A stretch of DNA of 64,000 nt from Spinacia oleracea (GCF_020520425.1 NC_079487.1:134438385-134502384), one strand, 5' to 3'; shown: positions 37,400 through 59,451, numbered from the stretch's first letter. Program-made: numbers and translations. Notes: generated from the sequence alone by a model not told the origin.

Positions 37400-38300
37400 T
37401 TTTAGTTACGCGGAGAAGCTCTAGTAGACATTGCTCAATATGTACGTTGTTCCTTTATCTTGCTCACGAAGGAGGAAAAACAACGAATGAGAAAACTCTG
37501 GAAGAACGAATTGATCATAAAAATATTCGATGGTATTTTGGGCTATTTGGGATTCATGGAAAGGATAAAGTAATTTTGTTATTAGCGAGATTACCTGACC
37601 GTTACAAATTGATATTTTTCTTAACTCTCTCTTTGATTCTCTTTCAAAATAACTCATTTTCTATTTTGTTTTTCGGCCGTACTCATTTAAACAATGCTTG
37701 CGTCTCTAGTTTCAATACACAAATTCATAAATATCATCTTCTGTAAAACCACTCATGAGAACAATGTTATAATCATCTCCATCTGTGGTTCGTGAGTGCA
37801 AACAGACCTTGAACCTTTGCTAATCTAGAGACATCGTACAATTTCATTTTTGCTAAAATGGGATAGGGCAAAATCGCATGAGAGTAGTTTATGGATTGTT
37901 TTATTTGCAACAACATAATAATTGCGTCTCTATAAGTTTATGGATTGTTTTATTTGCAACACCATAATAATTGCGTCTCTATAAGTTTATGGATTGTTTT
38001 TATTTGCAACAACATAATCAAATCGCAAGGAAGAGGATAACTTGGAAGTATGATTAGCATAGTTTGATTGCCAACAAGAGAGTACAAATGTGTTTTCTTA
38101 GATGATTTTCTCAATTGAACCTCATGCCCTATTTATAGTCATCATGACTTTGACCTGAAACGTACTTTCCTAGCTCTAGACAGTTCTACTTAATTACATC
38201 CACAAAGTATGCACAAGGATCTCCTATATGTATCTTTCCCAAATTCTTTATGAAGTTTCTAAAGGAACCTTCTAGGTTTTCTTCTAGAGGTTTATGGTGT
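37400..38300. repeat. unclassified repeat B, copy 2, with ORF tail
   Basis: Direct-orientation partner of 34240-34960. Its ORF tail keeps four codons (WKNE) that copy 1 lacks, an in-frame difference, and the same stop. It contains the 49-bp tandem repeat at 37886-38020. Confidence 0.55.
37886..38020. repeat. 49-bp tandem repeat, about 2.7 copies
   Basis: The unit starts AGTTTATGGATTGTTTTATT at 37886, 37935 and 37984 and continues TGCAACAACATAATAATTGC. Neighbouring units are almost identical, so this is a recent expansion. Confidence 0.9.
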
Positions 38301-38368
38301 CCACTATGTTCCTTCATACTTAGGGTTAGCACAACAGGTACCCTGTGAAAGTTTCAGGAACCAGAATC

Positions 38369-38468
38369 GGAACCTGTTGCAACATGTTCCTGAAAATGAG
38401 AACCGGAACCGGAACATGTTACAACAGGTTCCTGATAATGAGAATCGGAACCTGTTGTAACAGGTTCC
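38369..38468. repeat. three 22-bp near-palindromes in tandem
   Basis: GGAACCTGTTGCAACATGTTCC (38369-38390), GGAACATGTTACAACAGGTTCC (38411-38432) and GGAACCTGTTGTAACAGGTTCC (38447-38468), spaced by AT-rich TGA(A/T)AATGAGAA linkers. No gene nearby. Confidence 0.7.
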
Positions 38469-39019
38469 GATTTAGGGTACCTCTTTTTAGGGGGATTAAA
38501 CTTGAGAGGTAAGTAGTCGAAATATTAAAAATATTATAATAAAACACGCTGGAGGATTTATGATCTTTAACTTTGGTTTTTCATAACAATAAAATCAACA
38601 CTTAGTTCAAATTACAACAATAATTTGGCGCAATTTCAATTTAAAATGAAAAAAAACGAGTTTATCCATAATTTGAAAGAGATTTACTTTATTGCAAGAA
38701 TTGCCGCTAAACAAATAGCACACAAAAACACTAATAAGAAAAAGGAACATCATTCTTAACGCTTTATTCAAAATTATGCTATTATATACGAAGGAATTAA
38801 TTAAGCCTCTGCGTCTAAGAAACATGCAACTATAAAAATACAAGAAGTATATGTTATGGAAATTGCAAAACCTTTTTGAAGAAAAAATAACAATACTATT
38901 TTTATTTTTTTGTAAAAGCAAATTCATGAACCATTATAGGGGAAAAAAAAGGGATGACGGAAAAACGACTTGTAAAAGGAAAAGGAGAAAAAGTAAACAT
39001 GAATAATTTAGATGATCAA

Positions 39020-39110
39020 CGAAGGACATGTATATTTAAGAGGATTCGAACCCAGATTCCTTGTGTAGCATAGTATTTAAGCAACCATTATGCTACAAGT
39101 ATATTTCATT
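39020..39110 (-). mobile_element. tRNA-like SINE head, minus orientation
   Basis: On the minus strand TAGCATAATGG (A-box, 39095-39085) is followed by GGGTTCGAATCC (B-box, about 39053-39042). It lacks a foldable complete tRNA cloverleaf, so a SINE or tRNA relic is likelier than a tRNA gene. Confidence 0.45.
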
Positions 39111-39239
39111 GTCATTAATGTAAGTTAATCCAACATAACTTAAATATTTCAAGTGCAACTAATTATCAATATCAATTTTACAGTTTCTTTCAAAAAAAAT
39201 AATAGGGGCCCCTTTGGACCACTCGAGACCTATATAGGT

Positions 39240-42040
39240 TCGCCCCTATATTGAAATGAGCATTTTATAGGATGAGGAGGAAAATAGTTACTCCATAAAA
39301 GGAAACATATCGTTATATCATTATATCATTATTTTTTTAAGTTTTTAATATTGTGATATTCGGAGAAAATACTTTCAACTACATAATAATTTATCTTTAA
39401 AATAGTACATAATTTTCCATAGAAATAAACGCTTTATTATCATTTTTATTTGTTTGATTCTTCGAATGTGGAAAACACAAAATAAAAGAAGAATAAAACT
39501 CAGACTGGTATATATAAAGGAAGAGAAGGGAAACATGACACTAATTTGTTTACCTAGTACTAGGGAGTAACAAATTTAATTCTTTTCTACTTCTTGAAAT
39601 TAGAATATTTGTTATTAAGAACCCTAGTAGAATAATAGCCTTTCAAAAATCAAAAGAGTGCTAAAATTAAAACTTGCCGGGTCAAGTAATTTGTGAATGC
39701 CAAACACGTCCTAAGACCCGTAAAAAAAAGCACGTGATGAGCACACGTGAACAGTAGGTAAGCTTTGAGCATGCACACGCCTACATTTACCCAACACGTG
39801 CTCTCTAGGAAGCTGCTTCACCACTCATCAATATTGACTCTTAAGGTTGTTTTCATCCTTTTACTAAGAAGAAAAGTAAAAGTTGCAAAATAAAGAGAAA
39901 ATGAGTGAGAGAATGGTTAGTGATGATTGGTTGAAAAATCTTTGGTTTGGTTAGAGGACATAACTCAACTAAGATTCAGTTGGTTCAATTGAATGTGACT
40001 GAAAAATTTAACCAAACTTAATTAAATTTAACTGCATTTATGTATGCTGAAAAGATTTGTTTGTGTGTGTAAATTGTCTGAAAAATTTACTTTTGCTAAA
40101 TTAGACTTATCTAAACCAATCCAACGTGTCGCAGTTTAATTGGCACATTTAGGCGCCACGTAGGCTATACGTCATCAGAATATTTTTACTACCAATTCAA
40201 TATTTTTACTATGAAAATATGTAAATGAGATTATCGATATAAAGAAGGAAACAAATCAGAATATTAAGATTTTTCTACCTTTTTTGTAACATGTATAATA
40301 GATTATATAAGTTAAATATTTTAGTTTCCAATTTAAATCATGACACATAAGCATGCCATGTCATCATTGTGACACGCCTTAAAGGTCGCATGTTGCGACC
40401 TTTATCATTTTCGATTTAATTTTTTTTATAAGTTGTAAGTAAAGTATTATTGATCCATCTTTTGATCTATCTCCTATACTAGAAAAGTGATGTACTCTTT
40501 AAACTACGTTACCATTAAAAGAAAACGAAAGAAGTAGTTCTACGAGGTAAATGTTAATGTAGAGGTGACAAGTGGTGATCAAATAAGGAGATATTGTAAC
40601 AAAGAAGGCTTCTATAATTGAGTTGATAAGACTATTGACGATGCATGAACATGAACTTTAGGTTGGATCAAGTTAAGTATGATTTGATTCATATGTCGTC
40701 AGAAACTAGAAACAAATAAAATGGTGGACCTCAAATTGAAGACAAGGTACCCTCATATATTATTCTCTTTCAACCAACCAACATTCCACTACTTTGCAAT
40801 TTGGTACGGAGTACCTAAGCTTAGATACTTACTTTATCCACACAAAACGGATCACACCAAATATAAATTCCGCCCGTCACCTGTCAAGCCGTTTGACAGC
40901 TACTTAATTGTCAGATCATGCTTAAATACTTCGTAGATGTTATCTAAGTAAGAGTAGGGTGACATATCATACAATGTGACAATTAATTTTAACTGTCAGA
41001 CGGTCTTTTATAATAATTTATAATATTAGTTTCCTCTGATTTTAATGGTTTTATGTAGTTTTCGAATTACAAATTCTTACAAAATATTGTTTAGCGGTTA
41101 ATATACTATTGACCACGTTACCCACCACTTATCCAACTGACATGTATGTTTATGAGCATGATCTGACAGTTAACAAATGGTCTGACAATCTGATACGAAG
41201 TATAAGGATTAGCTGCTTTCACATTTATAACGCATAACTTTAATAATTGAGACAAATTTAATTATATGCATGTAGTAACATTTATATACGGAGTGTTATG
41301 GGAAAATTTAAATGATCAAAGTTTGAGTATATTCACAATGAAGGCATAGAAACTAATAATCGAGTCAATGATCAATTTTTTTTAAAAATAAAATAAAATC
41401 AATGACTTAAATAATAAAAATACTACTCCACTTCGTATTATTAATGTGACTAAACTAGCTAGATAACCATGCTTTTTATCTAAAACAAAACTAGCTAATA
41501 CACTACGAGTATATGTTTGTCTTTTACACTTTAGTTGTTTTTAAATGAAGCTTTACGTATGACACAAATCAATTGAAAGAGACTACTAGACTAGTTCAAC
41601 AACTCTCCATTAATTAACAAACAAAATATATTAATTAATACGATTAAATACTATAAGTATTAGTTTATAAAGGTGTAGATCTAATAATATAATTAAGTAT
41701 TGTATATGAACATTAAACATTCTTTAAGTATTGTATATGGCCAACTCCCATTACAAAAATGCTTAAAAAAACCACTAATAAAAGTTAATTCAGGCGTATT
41801 TGACTCATGATTTATCATGTCGTCCAACACTTAATTAACTGCTTTATAATGCTCAGTAGCGTGAGAATGGGATAAGAGATAAATGACTTGATATATAGTT
41901 TGAAAATTATTAACTATCAGCCGATGTTTTACAAGAATTTGTAAAAAGTTAGTTTGGTGTAACTGATGATATATGTAATTTTGTTGATACTTTTTGGGTT
42001 ATCAATAAAAAAATAAGATTATTGTATTATTTCAAAAAAT
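39240..42040. other. gene-free spacer
   Basis: AT-rich, no supported gene. It contains several TACT(C/T)CGTA words (40805, 40927, 41194) and a short perfect hairpin at 40381-40403. Confidence 0.55.
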
Positions 42041-42048
42041 GTTTGGTT

Positions 42049-42201
42049 GATCCTAAGGGTTGGCAACCCCTAAAATACATTTAACATAAAATAATATTAT
42101 AAACATAATTAATTGGAGAGAGAAAGTGTTGTATGTAAAGTTTCAATGCATTTGTAACCAATCAAATTTCAATATTGAAAGGGTTACCAACCCTTAGAGT
42201 C
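42049..42201. mobile_element. short MITE with GGGTTGG inverted ends
   Basis: The left end GATCCTAAGGGTTGGCAACC pairs with the right end GGTTACCAACCCTTAGAGTC, which reads GACTCTAAGGGTTGGTAACC in reverse. The interior is AT-rich. No confident target duplication. Confidence 0.5.
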
Positions 42202-42546
42202 ACTCTATCATTGTCCGTATCTACATCCGTTTCATTCTAAATCTTCAATTACTCTACTTTCTCGGAATTTGATGATCATTTTGGTTTCGAAAAGTCATAA
42301 ATAACTAAAAAGTCTCGATCGATATTCACCTTTTATTTCCAGTTTTCAGTTTTTTTTTCCAGAAAACAAAAAAAAATATATACGAATTATATGAAATCAC
42401 AAAAAGTAGTTTTCAAAATTAGCATGACTAGCTATTATATAACCTATGACTTTGTATATCGTAAAATCAAAAATTGAAAACTGATAATGATATCGAACAT
42501 GGCCTAAAATAAGAAGTTATGTAAATGAAATTAAAACTCAAAATCG

Positions 42547-42893
42547 TACTCCCTCCATTTCTTTTTGATATTTCTGTTTCTATAAATGTCGTTTCTATTT
42601 GATCTTCCTGTTTCTATTTTGGGACATGACTTTTTACCATAAATTTCCCCACCATCTCTTATTTAATTCATTCACATTTCCTTATTCACCTACCCAACCC
42701 CACTTTTATGATTTTTTATTACTTTCATAAAAATATCTTCTCTCTCCTTCATTTCTTTATTACTTTCTTCATTTATATATTATTTTCTCTTACACCCAAT
42801 CATTACTCTTACACTCAATCATTAAAAGATTCCAATTTCTTAATTTCTACCCAAAACTCCAAACATGAAGATAAAAAAGAAACGGAGGGAGTA
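42547..42893. mobile_element. Stowaway MITE with TA duplication
   Basis: The element at 42549-42891 opens CTCCCTCCATTTCTTTTTGA and closes, in reverse, CTCCCTCCGTTTCTTTTTTA. TA flanks both ends; 343 bp. Confidence 0.85.
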
Positions 42894-42899
42894 CATGAT

Positions 42900-44070
42900 A
42901 TTATGTTATTAACCCCATGACATCGTCGACATAAATAGCCGACGTCTAAAAATCTACAAAGTATCTATATCCACTCCATAGACCATAGACCATAGTCCAA
43001 AGGTTTAAACAATGTCACCAAAATGAAGACATGTACGACGGTCACACGTAAATACGTAAGAACACCACACATGGTTAGTCACGGAGAGAAAGAACCAGAA
43101 AGACAAAAAATAGTACTCCATTCTTACAATATGTTTCAGAATTATGGTCCATCCCCTTTTTGTTTCCATCTTACCCAAATTAACATCCTTTTATAAAAAT
43201 AAATTTTATTCGAATTAATCCCGTCTCATAATGTTTTTTTCATTTTCTTTTTTACGGTTTTGAAATGATCTTCTCATTTCAATTCTTTTCTAAAATATCC
43301 TTATAAATCATTTTAAATGATACACTTATCCTAAGCTCGTGTTCATGTTTTTATTAGTTTAAAGAATGAGTTGAATATTAAAAAAAAAAATGTTGTTTAT
43401 CGTTTCCAGCATTAAATTGTGTATTTTCCAATAAAATAACAAATACAAATGTTAAATGTACAATAATATGTAATGAATAATTGAAATCATGCAATGTTCC
43501 AATTCCTTAATTATAGGACAAAAGATCGGATTTCTGAATACATAAATTTATATTCTTGTCACGTATACATGCATGGTAATTATCTACCCCGTAATACATC
43601 CCGAACAATCATATGTATGGAACAACGACTTGTACCTTACAAAGTATAACCGGCTAGACCATGAACATCTTTCCACATATACTAGAAAAAGAAAAGGTTA
43701 AAAAAGACAAAATATTTTTGTAGGATGAAATTTTATTTATAGAATTAGGTGTTGAATGAATCAGAAAAAGGCACAATGCCAAAACACAAGCCACCCTGTG
43801 TAAAGCACAGAAACACTTTGTGAGTTTGTTCACTACTGTGCATAAGCCACGTGCTACTGAAAAATTCTCCTCCCATAACCTTTGAAACCGACCCAAATTC
43901 CCAAGTTCATTTCTGAATTAGTCAGGTAATCATAACATAATTACTATAATTTTCAATTCCTATATAATAACATGAATTTTAGCATTGTAATCTGAACTGG
44001 GTTTTTTTTGTTAGTTCCAAATATAGACCCTGATTTCAAATTTTTGCAATGGCTTTTTTGCAGGTTTCTA
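42900..44070 (+). other. upstream region of the ABCC gene
   Basis: No other gene. A possible 5' leader intron ends TTTTTTGCAG at 44063, eleven bases before the chosen ATG. Confidence 0.4.
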
Positions 44071-44073
44071 AAT

Positions 44074-51102
<7,029 letters not shown>

Positions 51103-51640
51103 AAAACATTGTACGGAAATTTTTGTAGAGAATCATGACAAAGACGACTATAACAACCCACTAAACCAGAATGTGATCCCTCAGCAAGTTACAGTTGTTG
51201 GAGAAGAGCAAGCAAAGTAGGCAAGTAGCTTAGGTTCTAATGTGTTTGTGACATGTATGATGTATGTATGTAGTTCTTAACCCTGAACATTTTTTTTTTA
51301 GAAAAGTAGAGATGATATTTATTGATTTATGACCCATTTTTTAGTCCTTTGAGTAGAACATGCTACATATGTAACAGGTTTACAATGTATGTTATGATCA
51401 AATGTAAATACGAGAGTTCAAACCAAAAATAAAACGCACTACAATAAACCAATTCTATAAGTTACAACGTCCTCTATTTTGGATACATAGTTGTCGAAAA
51501 TGGTTTTATCAATCCACAAGAACCTCCATTCTAGGTAGTGAATTCAAGTTTTCTGTCATCTCAATCCCATAATTTAAGCTGCTTGAACACTGCTTATGGA
51601 CTGAAAAAAAAGGGACAACATTCTTATCTAATCCCCTATA
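51103..51640. other. ABCC 3' UTR and flank
   Basis: Probable 3' UTR, then spacer. No other gene. Confidence 0.5.
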
Positions 51641-51641
51641 C

Positions 51642-52006
51642 CGCAATTTAGAAGGTGGACCATGGTGCACATAGAGCATGACGCACCTTAAGAACACTAG
51701 TATATAATTGAAAGAGCATCTGGTTACGAGAAAAAGAACATGAGTGTTTTTTCCCTGGACTATGGACCATGGTGCACAGTGAGCATGGTGCACCAAAAGA
51801 ACACATGTGCATAAACAAAAGAACATGCAATATAATGTTTCATTTTTTTGTTATAAAAAATAACATATTATTTAACTATTTATTAAAAATATAAAAAATA
51901 TATATCCAAGTTCTTTTCACGTAACCATATGTTCTTTTAATTATATACTAGTGTTCTTAAGGTGCACCATGCTCTGTGTGCACCATAATCCACCTTCTAA
52001 ATTGCG
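51642..52006. mobile_element. MITE with about 90-bp inverted ends
   Basis: Left CGCAATTTAGAAGGTGGACC ... CTTAAGAACACTAGTATATA and right TATATACTAGTGTTCTTAAG ... CCACCTTCTAAATTGCG are inverse copies over about 90 bp. A third, internal copy of GGACCATGGTGCACAGTGAG lies at 51768. No ORF of note. The target duplication was not resolved, so the superfamily is open. Confidence 0.7.
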
Positions 52007-52343
52007 AACAATAAGTGGCATTCGGATTAATTCATAGTAGTACTATGTTGTCAAAATCTAATGACAAGTACTAATGCTCTATGCGCACAAGACCTTTTGA
52101 AAAAAGAAAGAATACTAGGAAACCAATTGTTTGAGGACCTTTTAACTTTCCACCTTTGGCATATATTCCCAAGATGGTATAATTTTTAAAACATCTGGCT
52201 CATCATAGTCGTAGATGGTTTTTTTTATTAATGGTTTCTAGTTCAGTCATTAATCAATTACTAAAATAAAACAAAGTTTTGGAATATGGAAATTTCTGGT
52301 ATAAACTCGAGGTACAATCAATGACGATATGGGTTAGTTATTT

Positions 52344-52630
52344 CTCCCTCCGTCCCTTAATTATCGTACCGTTTTGACTAGACACGTTTGTTAATGTACA
52401 ACTTTGATCACCAATATCTTTACCTACATATTATAAAAACTTATAAAAATATTAATATTTTGAAAATATATGTTAAGATGAAACCAACAATATATTATAT
52501 ACTAATATTTATTTTCATTTACTGGAAATAAAATAGGGTTAAAGTGAATTATGTGAATAGTGCAAAAAGTGAATTATGTGAATAGTGTAAAAAGTCAAAA
52601 CGGTGCGAGTATCAAGGGACAGAGGAAGTA
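52344..52630. mobile_element. Stowaway MITE
   Basis: The left end CTCCCTCCGTCCCTTAATTA and the right end (reverse CTTCCTCTGTCCCTTGATAC) are inverted copies, and both continue into ACCGTTTTGAC. TA follows on the right; the left TA is unclear. Confidence 0.75.
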
Positions 52631-52651
52631 CTCCGTAATATTTATATTACT

Positions 52652-52867
52652 GAGTACAAAAGTTTGGTCACCAACATAGAGTTGGCTCAAGTGGTAAGCA
52701 GCTTGATGCCGCTTAAGGGAGGTCTCGGATTCGAGCCTTGCCGTATGCAGAAACTCTTGTTGGGAGACTCACCCACCATAAGCAAGGTGTGCAATCCGAA
52801 TCGGATCCGAATGTAGTCATCCGGGTGTGCTATGCATTAAAAAAAAAAGAGTACAAAAGTTTGGTCA
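52652..52867 (+). mobile_element. SINE with perfect 19-bp target duplication
   Basis: The element at 52671-52848 is flanked by GAGTACAAAAGTTTGGTCA on both sides (52652-52670, 52849-52867). It has an A-box TGGCTCAAGTGG (about 52684) and a B-box GGATTCGAGCC (about 52728), a tRNA-derived head, and ends in an A run. The perfect duplication shows a young insertion. It lies 0.3 kb upstream of the GAPDH start codon. Confidence 0.92.
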
Positions 52868-53064
52868 AAATGAACCATCGTGTATGAAGTAATGTAAGTA
52901 AATAAAAAAACTCGGATTGGAGTAATAAAACTTTTGGTCCAAGAAAGACATATTCTTTTTGTCCAAGAAATTCATTTTCTTTTTGTCCAAGAAACACAGT
53001 TTTTTAGCCTCTTGATTTTGACAAACCAGCAACTTCCTAAAACCGCTCTTAAACCTCATTTCCC

Positions 53065-53072
53065 TATAAATA
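53065..53072 (+). promoter_or_regulatory. TATA box of the GAPDH gene
   Basis: TATAAATA lies 108 bp upstream of the ATG at 53173, leaving room for a leader of about 70 bases that begins near 53100. This is the only good TATA candidate between the SINE and the start codon. Confidence 0.6.
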
Positions 53073-53172
53073 ACACCCATTAAATTTCACAATTCATCAC
53101 ATTTTCTTACAAATCCTTCTCTTAACTAAACATCTTTTTTCTATATACCCTTCACATTTGCTATTAAAAATC

Positions 53173-56498
<3,326 letters not shown>

Positions 56499-56659
56499 TC
56501 GCGGTACTGATAACTTAGCTTCTGCAAAACAGACCGGAAATCTTTTGTGTTCGTGTTGATGTTGTTAGAGTTTTTGAGTGTAATGCAGAATAAATTTGAG
56601 GATTTTGTATATGTTTTGATGGAAGTTTATGAAGTTAATTAGTTTGATTATGTGGAAAT

Positions 56660-57110
56660 TTTACTTTTGCTTGTTAGTCTTGTACTCTTGTTCAATATCT
56701 GTAAGTTTTATAAAAGATGAACTTAATGCATGTTTTTCACAATAGTCTAACTAAATGTCCACTTTCTCTAGCTTGTGGTTGTCTACAGAACTAGTAAGGA
56801 TCTGAGTAGATGTTACAGAGAACTCCGCATATGACAAGTTAAGGGTTCGGAACCATATGAGACAAATAGACAATGTAACTAACATAATTCTCTAAAACGA
56901 TTTGTATAACATTTGAAATTAGTATGGTGTTATTTCACAAATAATCGTCACTTAAGTCTTACAATTAATAATTACGGAGTACAATCCTAAATTAAATCGT
57001 CTAACTAAGACTACTGTTCTCAATTGTTAACATTCCGCCTTTGAAAAATCTCAAGCCAAACAATTCTGTCCTAATTTTGATTTGATTTCTTGTATACTGA
57101 ACTTTGTAAC
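56660..57110. other. spacer between GAPDH and the PPR gene
   Basis: No gene seen. One TACGGAGTA word at 56973. Confidence 0.5.
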
Positions 57111-57119
57111 TAGCTGCGA

Positions 57120-57330
57120 TTCAGGTGAATGTCAACTAGTTTAGTTGGTTAAGTCTTGAAGGGATGGTATTCAAGACCTGAGATCGAATCCCGTCTACAT
57201 TATTTGTCGCCTTACCCTTAGTGGTTACAAATTCAAATCCCCCCATCTATTTGTAACTTGTATCGATTGTGTTTCATTCATACACAAATGGTACAAGTCT
57301 TATTTTACATAATTTTTAATTTTTAAGCAC
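57120..57330 (+). mobile_element. tRNA-derived SINE
   Basis: A-box TAGTTTAGTTGG (57137-57148) and B-box AGATCGAATCCC (57181-57192) are correctly spaced, followed by a body ending in T/A-rich sequence near 57310-57330. No clear target duplication. It lies upstream of the PPR gene's leader. Confidence 0.6.
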
Positions 57331-57519
57331 GACCCAAAAATAATCATGAACATGACCCGTTTACCCGAAACGAATCCTCGATTGTTTTCTGGGTGATCAA
57401 AGTTGGGCCACGGGCCACCTTTAAAAGACCACATGTTTAGTTTTGGGCCACGGACTTCAAGAATCAAGAGAGGAGCACTACAAAGTACAAACTACAATAA
57501 CAGAAGTTCATAACTGTTC

Positions 57520-57867
57520 TTATTATTATCTCTCCTCCCCTTCAAAAACATTTTGCTCATCAGTCTTGAAACAGCGCCAAACACAGCAAACGAAGTTCAG
57601 GTAATTTCTTTCCTCAAAATCAGTCGCATAGTCTAATTCCTTTCTTCCCATGAACAAAGTTGTAATCTTGTTGCTCTTTTCGATAGAAACCATTGAATTT
57701 TTTATGATGTCACCCAATTTTAATTCTATTTCCCACTGAAATTTGACAAATTAATTCGTGGGTATTTGATAAATGGAGATTTTTTGAATAACCCAGGTAC
57801 AAAAATGAGTTCTTGATTTATTTTTTCTCTGTTTTTAGGGTGCAGGTGACTGTAATTGGCCCTGTAA
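57520..57867 (+). promoter_or_regulatory. PPR gene 5' leader with probable intron
   Basis: A donor (GTTCAG|GTAATTTC at 57601) and an acceptor (GGGTGCAG at 57846) suggest a leader intron of about 245 bp, ending 22 bases before the ATG. Confidence 0.5.
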
Positions 57868-59451
57868 ATGATTTCTTATTCAATGCAGCATCTTTTGTTG
57901 AAAACCCTTGTCAGAAATTGTTTGAATGAAAGGGTTTTAAAACTTCTGATTGCATCAGTACCTTTGCATTTTCGTAATGTTGTTTGTGGTAAGGGTTATG
58001 GGTATGCAAAATTTTCCACATATTCGCCTTTGGGAACTAGCCAATTTAAAAACCCTATAGAATCATCTGAGCTTCAATTAGTTGTTAACAAGGTTCATGT
58101 TGGTAGTAGTGAGGATGAGATTTTGAGTTATTTGGTGAATGATGAAGTTTGTGAGGGAATTAGTGTAAGTCATGCCCTTGTCGATTCATTGCTTCATCGG
58201 TTCAAAGACGACTGGAAATCGGCATTAGGTGTTTTTAGATGGACTGAATCGCGTCCTAACTTTGAGCACTTGCCTGAAGCATATGATTCAATGGTAGACA
58301 TATTAGGAAAGGCGAGGCAGTTTGATAAGATGAGCGGGTTGATGGGTGAAATGCTTGAGAGGGAATTGGTTACCCTTAGAACTATGGCTATTGTAATGAG
58401 AAGGTTTGCTGGTGCGCGTAGGTGGAGTGATGCTGTGAGGACATTTGATGAGTTGGGTACTTTTGGTTTGAAGAAGAATGCAGAGTCTATGAATCTGTTG
58501 CTTGATACACTTTGCAAAGAGAGTCAAGTACAGATGGCTCGTGCGATCTTTTTGGAGCTTAAATCTCATATCTTGCCGACTGTGCACACGTTTAATATAT
58601 TCGTTCATGGTTGGTGCAAAATCAAACGGGTTGAAGAAGCATATTGGACGCTCCAAGAAATGAAAGGGCATGGATTTAGGCCCTGTGTGATAAGCTATTC
58701 AACTATCATTCAGACTTACTGCCGACTGTCTAATTGGAATAAGACTTTTGAGTTACTTGAGATGATGGAATCTCAGGGATGCAAACCCAGTGTTGTTACT
58801 TACACAACTATAATGTCTTCGTTGTCAAAGGCGGACAAACTTGAAGATGCACTACAAATAGCTGACAGAGCTAAATTGGCTGGATGCGAACTTGACGTTC
58901 AGTTTTATAATGCATTGATCCATACCCTTGGAAAAGCTCAACGCATAACGGAAGCCTTTAATATCTTTAAGGTAGAGATGCCTAATAATGGTGTTCATCC
59001 TAGCACTTCGACCTACAATACATTAATTGGTATGTTTTGTCGTAATGGCCAAGAAGAGATGGCTTTCAACATTCTAGATGACATGGAAAAGGCTGCACTT
59101 TGTAAGCCTGATCTTCAGACATTCTATCCTTTGCTAAAAGCGTGCTTCAGATTGGGGATGCTGGATAGTTGCTTGAGCAAACTACTGGATGATATGGCTA
59201 TCAAGCATCATCTTAGTCTTGATGATTCAACATATTCACTTTTGATTCATGGTCTCTGTAGAGTGGACAAGTGTGAGTGGGCCTTCCGTGTATTTGAGGA
59301 AATGGTAGGTAAGGATGTGACACCAAGGTATCAAACATGCCGTCTGCTTCTAGATCAAGTTAAAGAGAAGAACATGTATGCTGCTGTTGAAAAAGTTGAG
59401 CTGTACTTCAATAACTTGAAAGCTTCTTTTCCACAAAAATTTTCAGGTTAG
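57868..59451 (+). CDS. P-class pentatricopeptide repeat protein, probably mitochondrial
   Basis: A single uninterrupted ORF of 527 aa. The N-terminus (MISYSMQHLLLKTLVRNCLN, with Arg/Lys and no early acidic run) fits a mitochondrial presequence. From about residue 130 the protein is a series of 35-aa helical repeats, clearest at about 239 (VHTFNIFVHGWCKIKRVEEA), 274 (VISYSTIIQTYCRLSNWNKT), 309 (VVTYTTIMSSLSKADKLEDA), 344 (VQFYNALIHTLGKAQRITEA) and 380 (STYNTLIGMFC). There is no E or DYW tail, so it is P class. Such proteins bind organelle RNAs one base per repeat; the target is unknown. Absence of introns in the CDS is typical. I recall the Arabidopsis relative At3g04130 as a neighbour of GAPC1, which fits this position. 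Confidence 0.92.
   Translation: MISYSMQHLLLKTLVRNCLNERVLKLLIASVPLHFRNVVCGKGYGYAKFSTYSPLGTSQFKNPIESSELQLVVNKVHVGSSEDEILSYLVNDEVCEGISVSHALVDSLLHRFKDDWKSALGVFRWTESRPNFEHLPEAYDSMVDILGKARQFDKMSGLMGEMLERELVTLRTMAIVMRRFAGARRWSDAVRTFDELGTFGLKKNAESMNLLLDTLCKESQVQMARAIFLELKSHILPTVHTFNIFVHGWCKIKRVEEAYWTLQEMKGHGFRPCVISYSTIIQTYCRLSNWNKTFELLEMMESQGCKPSVVTYTTIMSSLSKADKLEDALQIADRAKLAGCELDVQFYNALIHTLGKAQRITEAFNIFKVEMPNNGVHPSTSTYNTLIGMFCRNGQEEMAFNILDDMEKAALCKPDLQTFYPLLKACFRLGMLDSCLSKLLDDMAIKHHLSLDDSTYSLLIHGLCRVDKCEWAFRVFEEMVGKDVTPRYQTCRLLLDQVKEKNMYAAVEKVELYFNNLKASFPQKFSG

Noticed and set aside
33340-38300. LTR retrotransposon with repeats B as the two LTRs
   Set aside because: The copies are in direct orientation about 3 kb apart, but the sequence between them is repeat A plus two MITEs and shows no retroelement coding; the ends were not defined.
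39020-39110. Functional tRNA gene on the minus strand
   Set aside because: A- and B-box words are present but I could not fold complete acceptor and anticodon arms; kept only as a SINE-like head.
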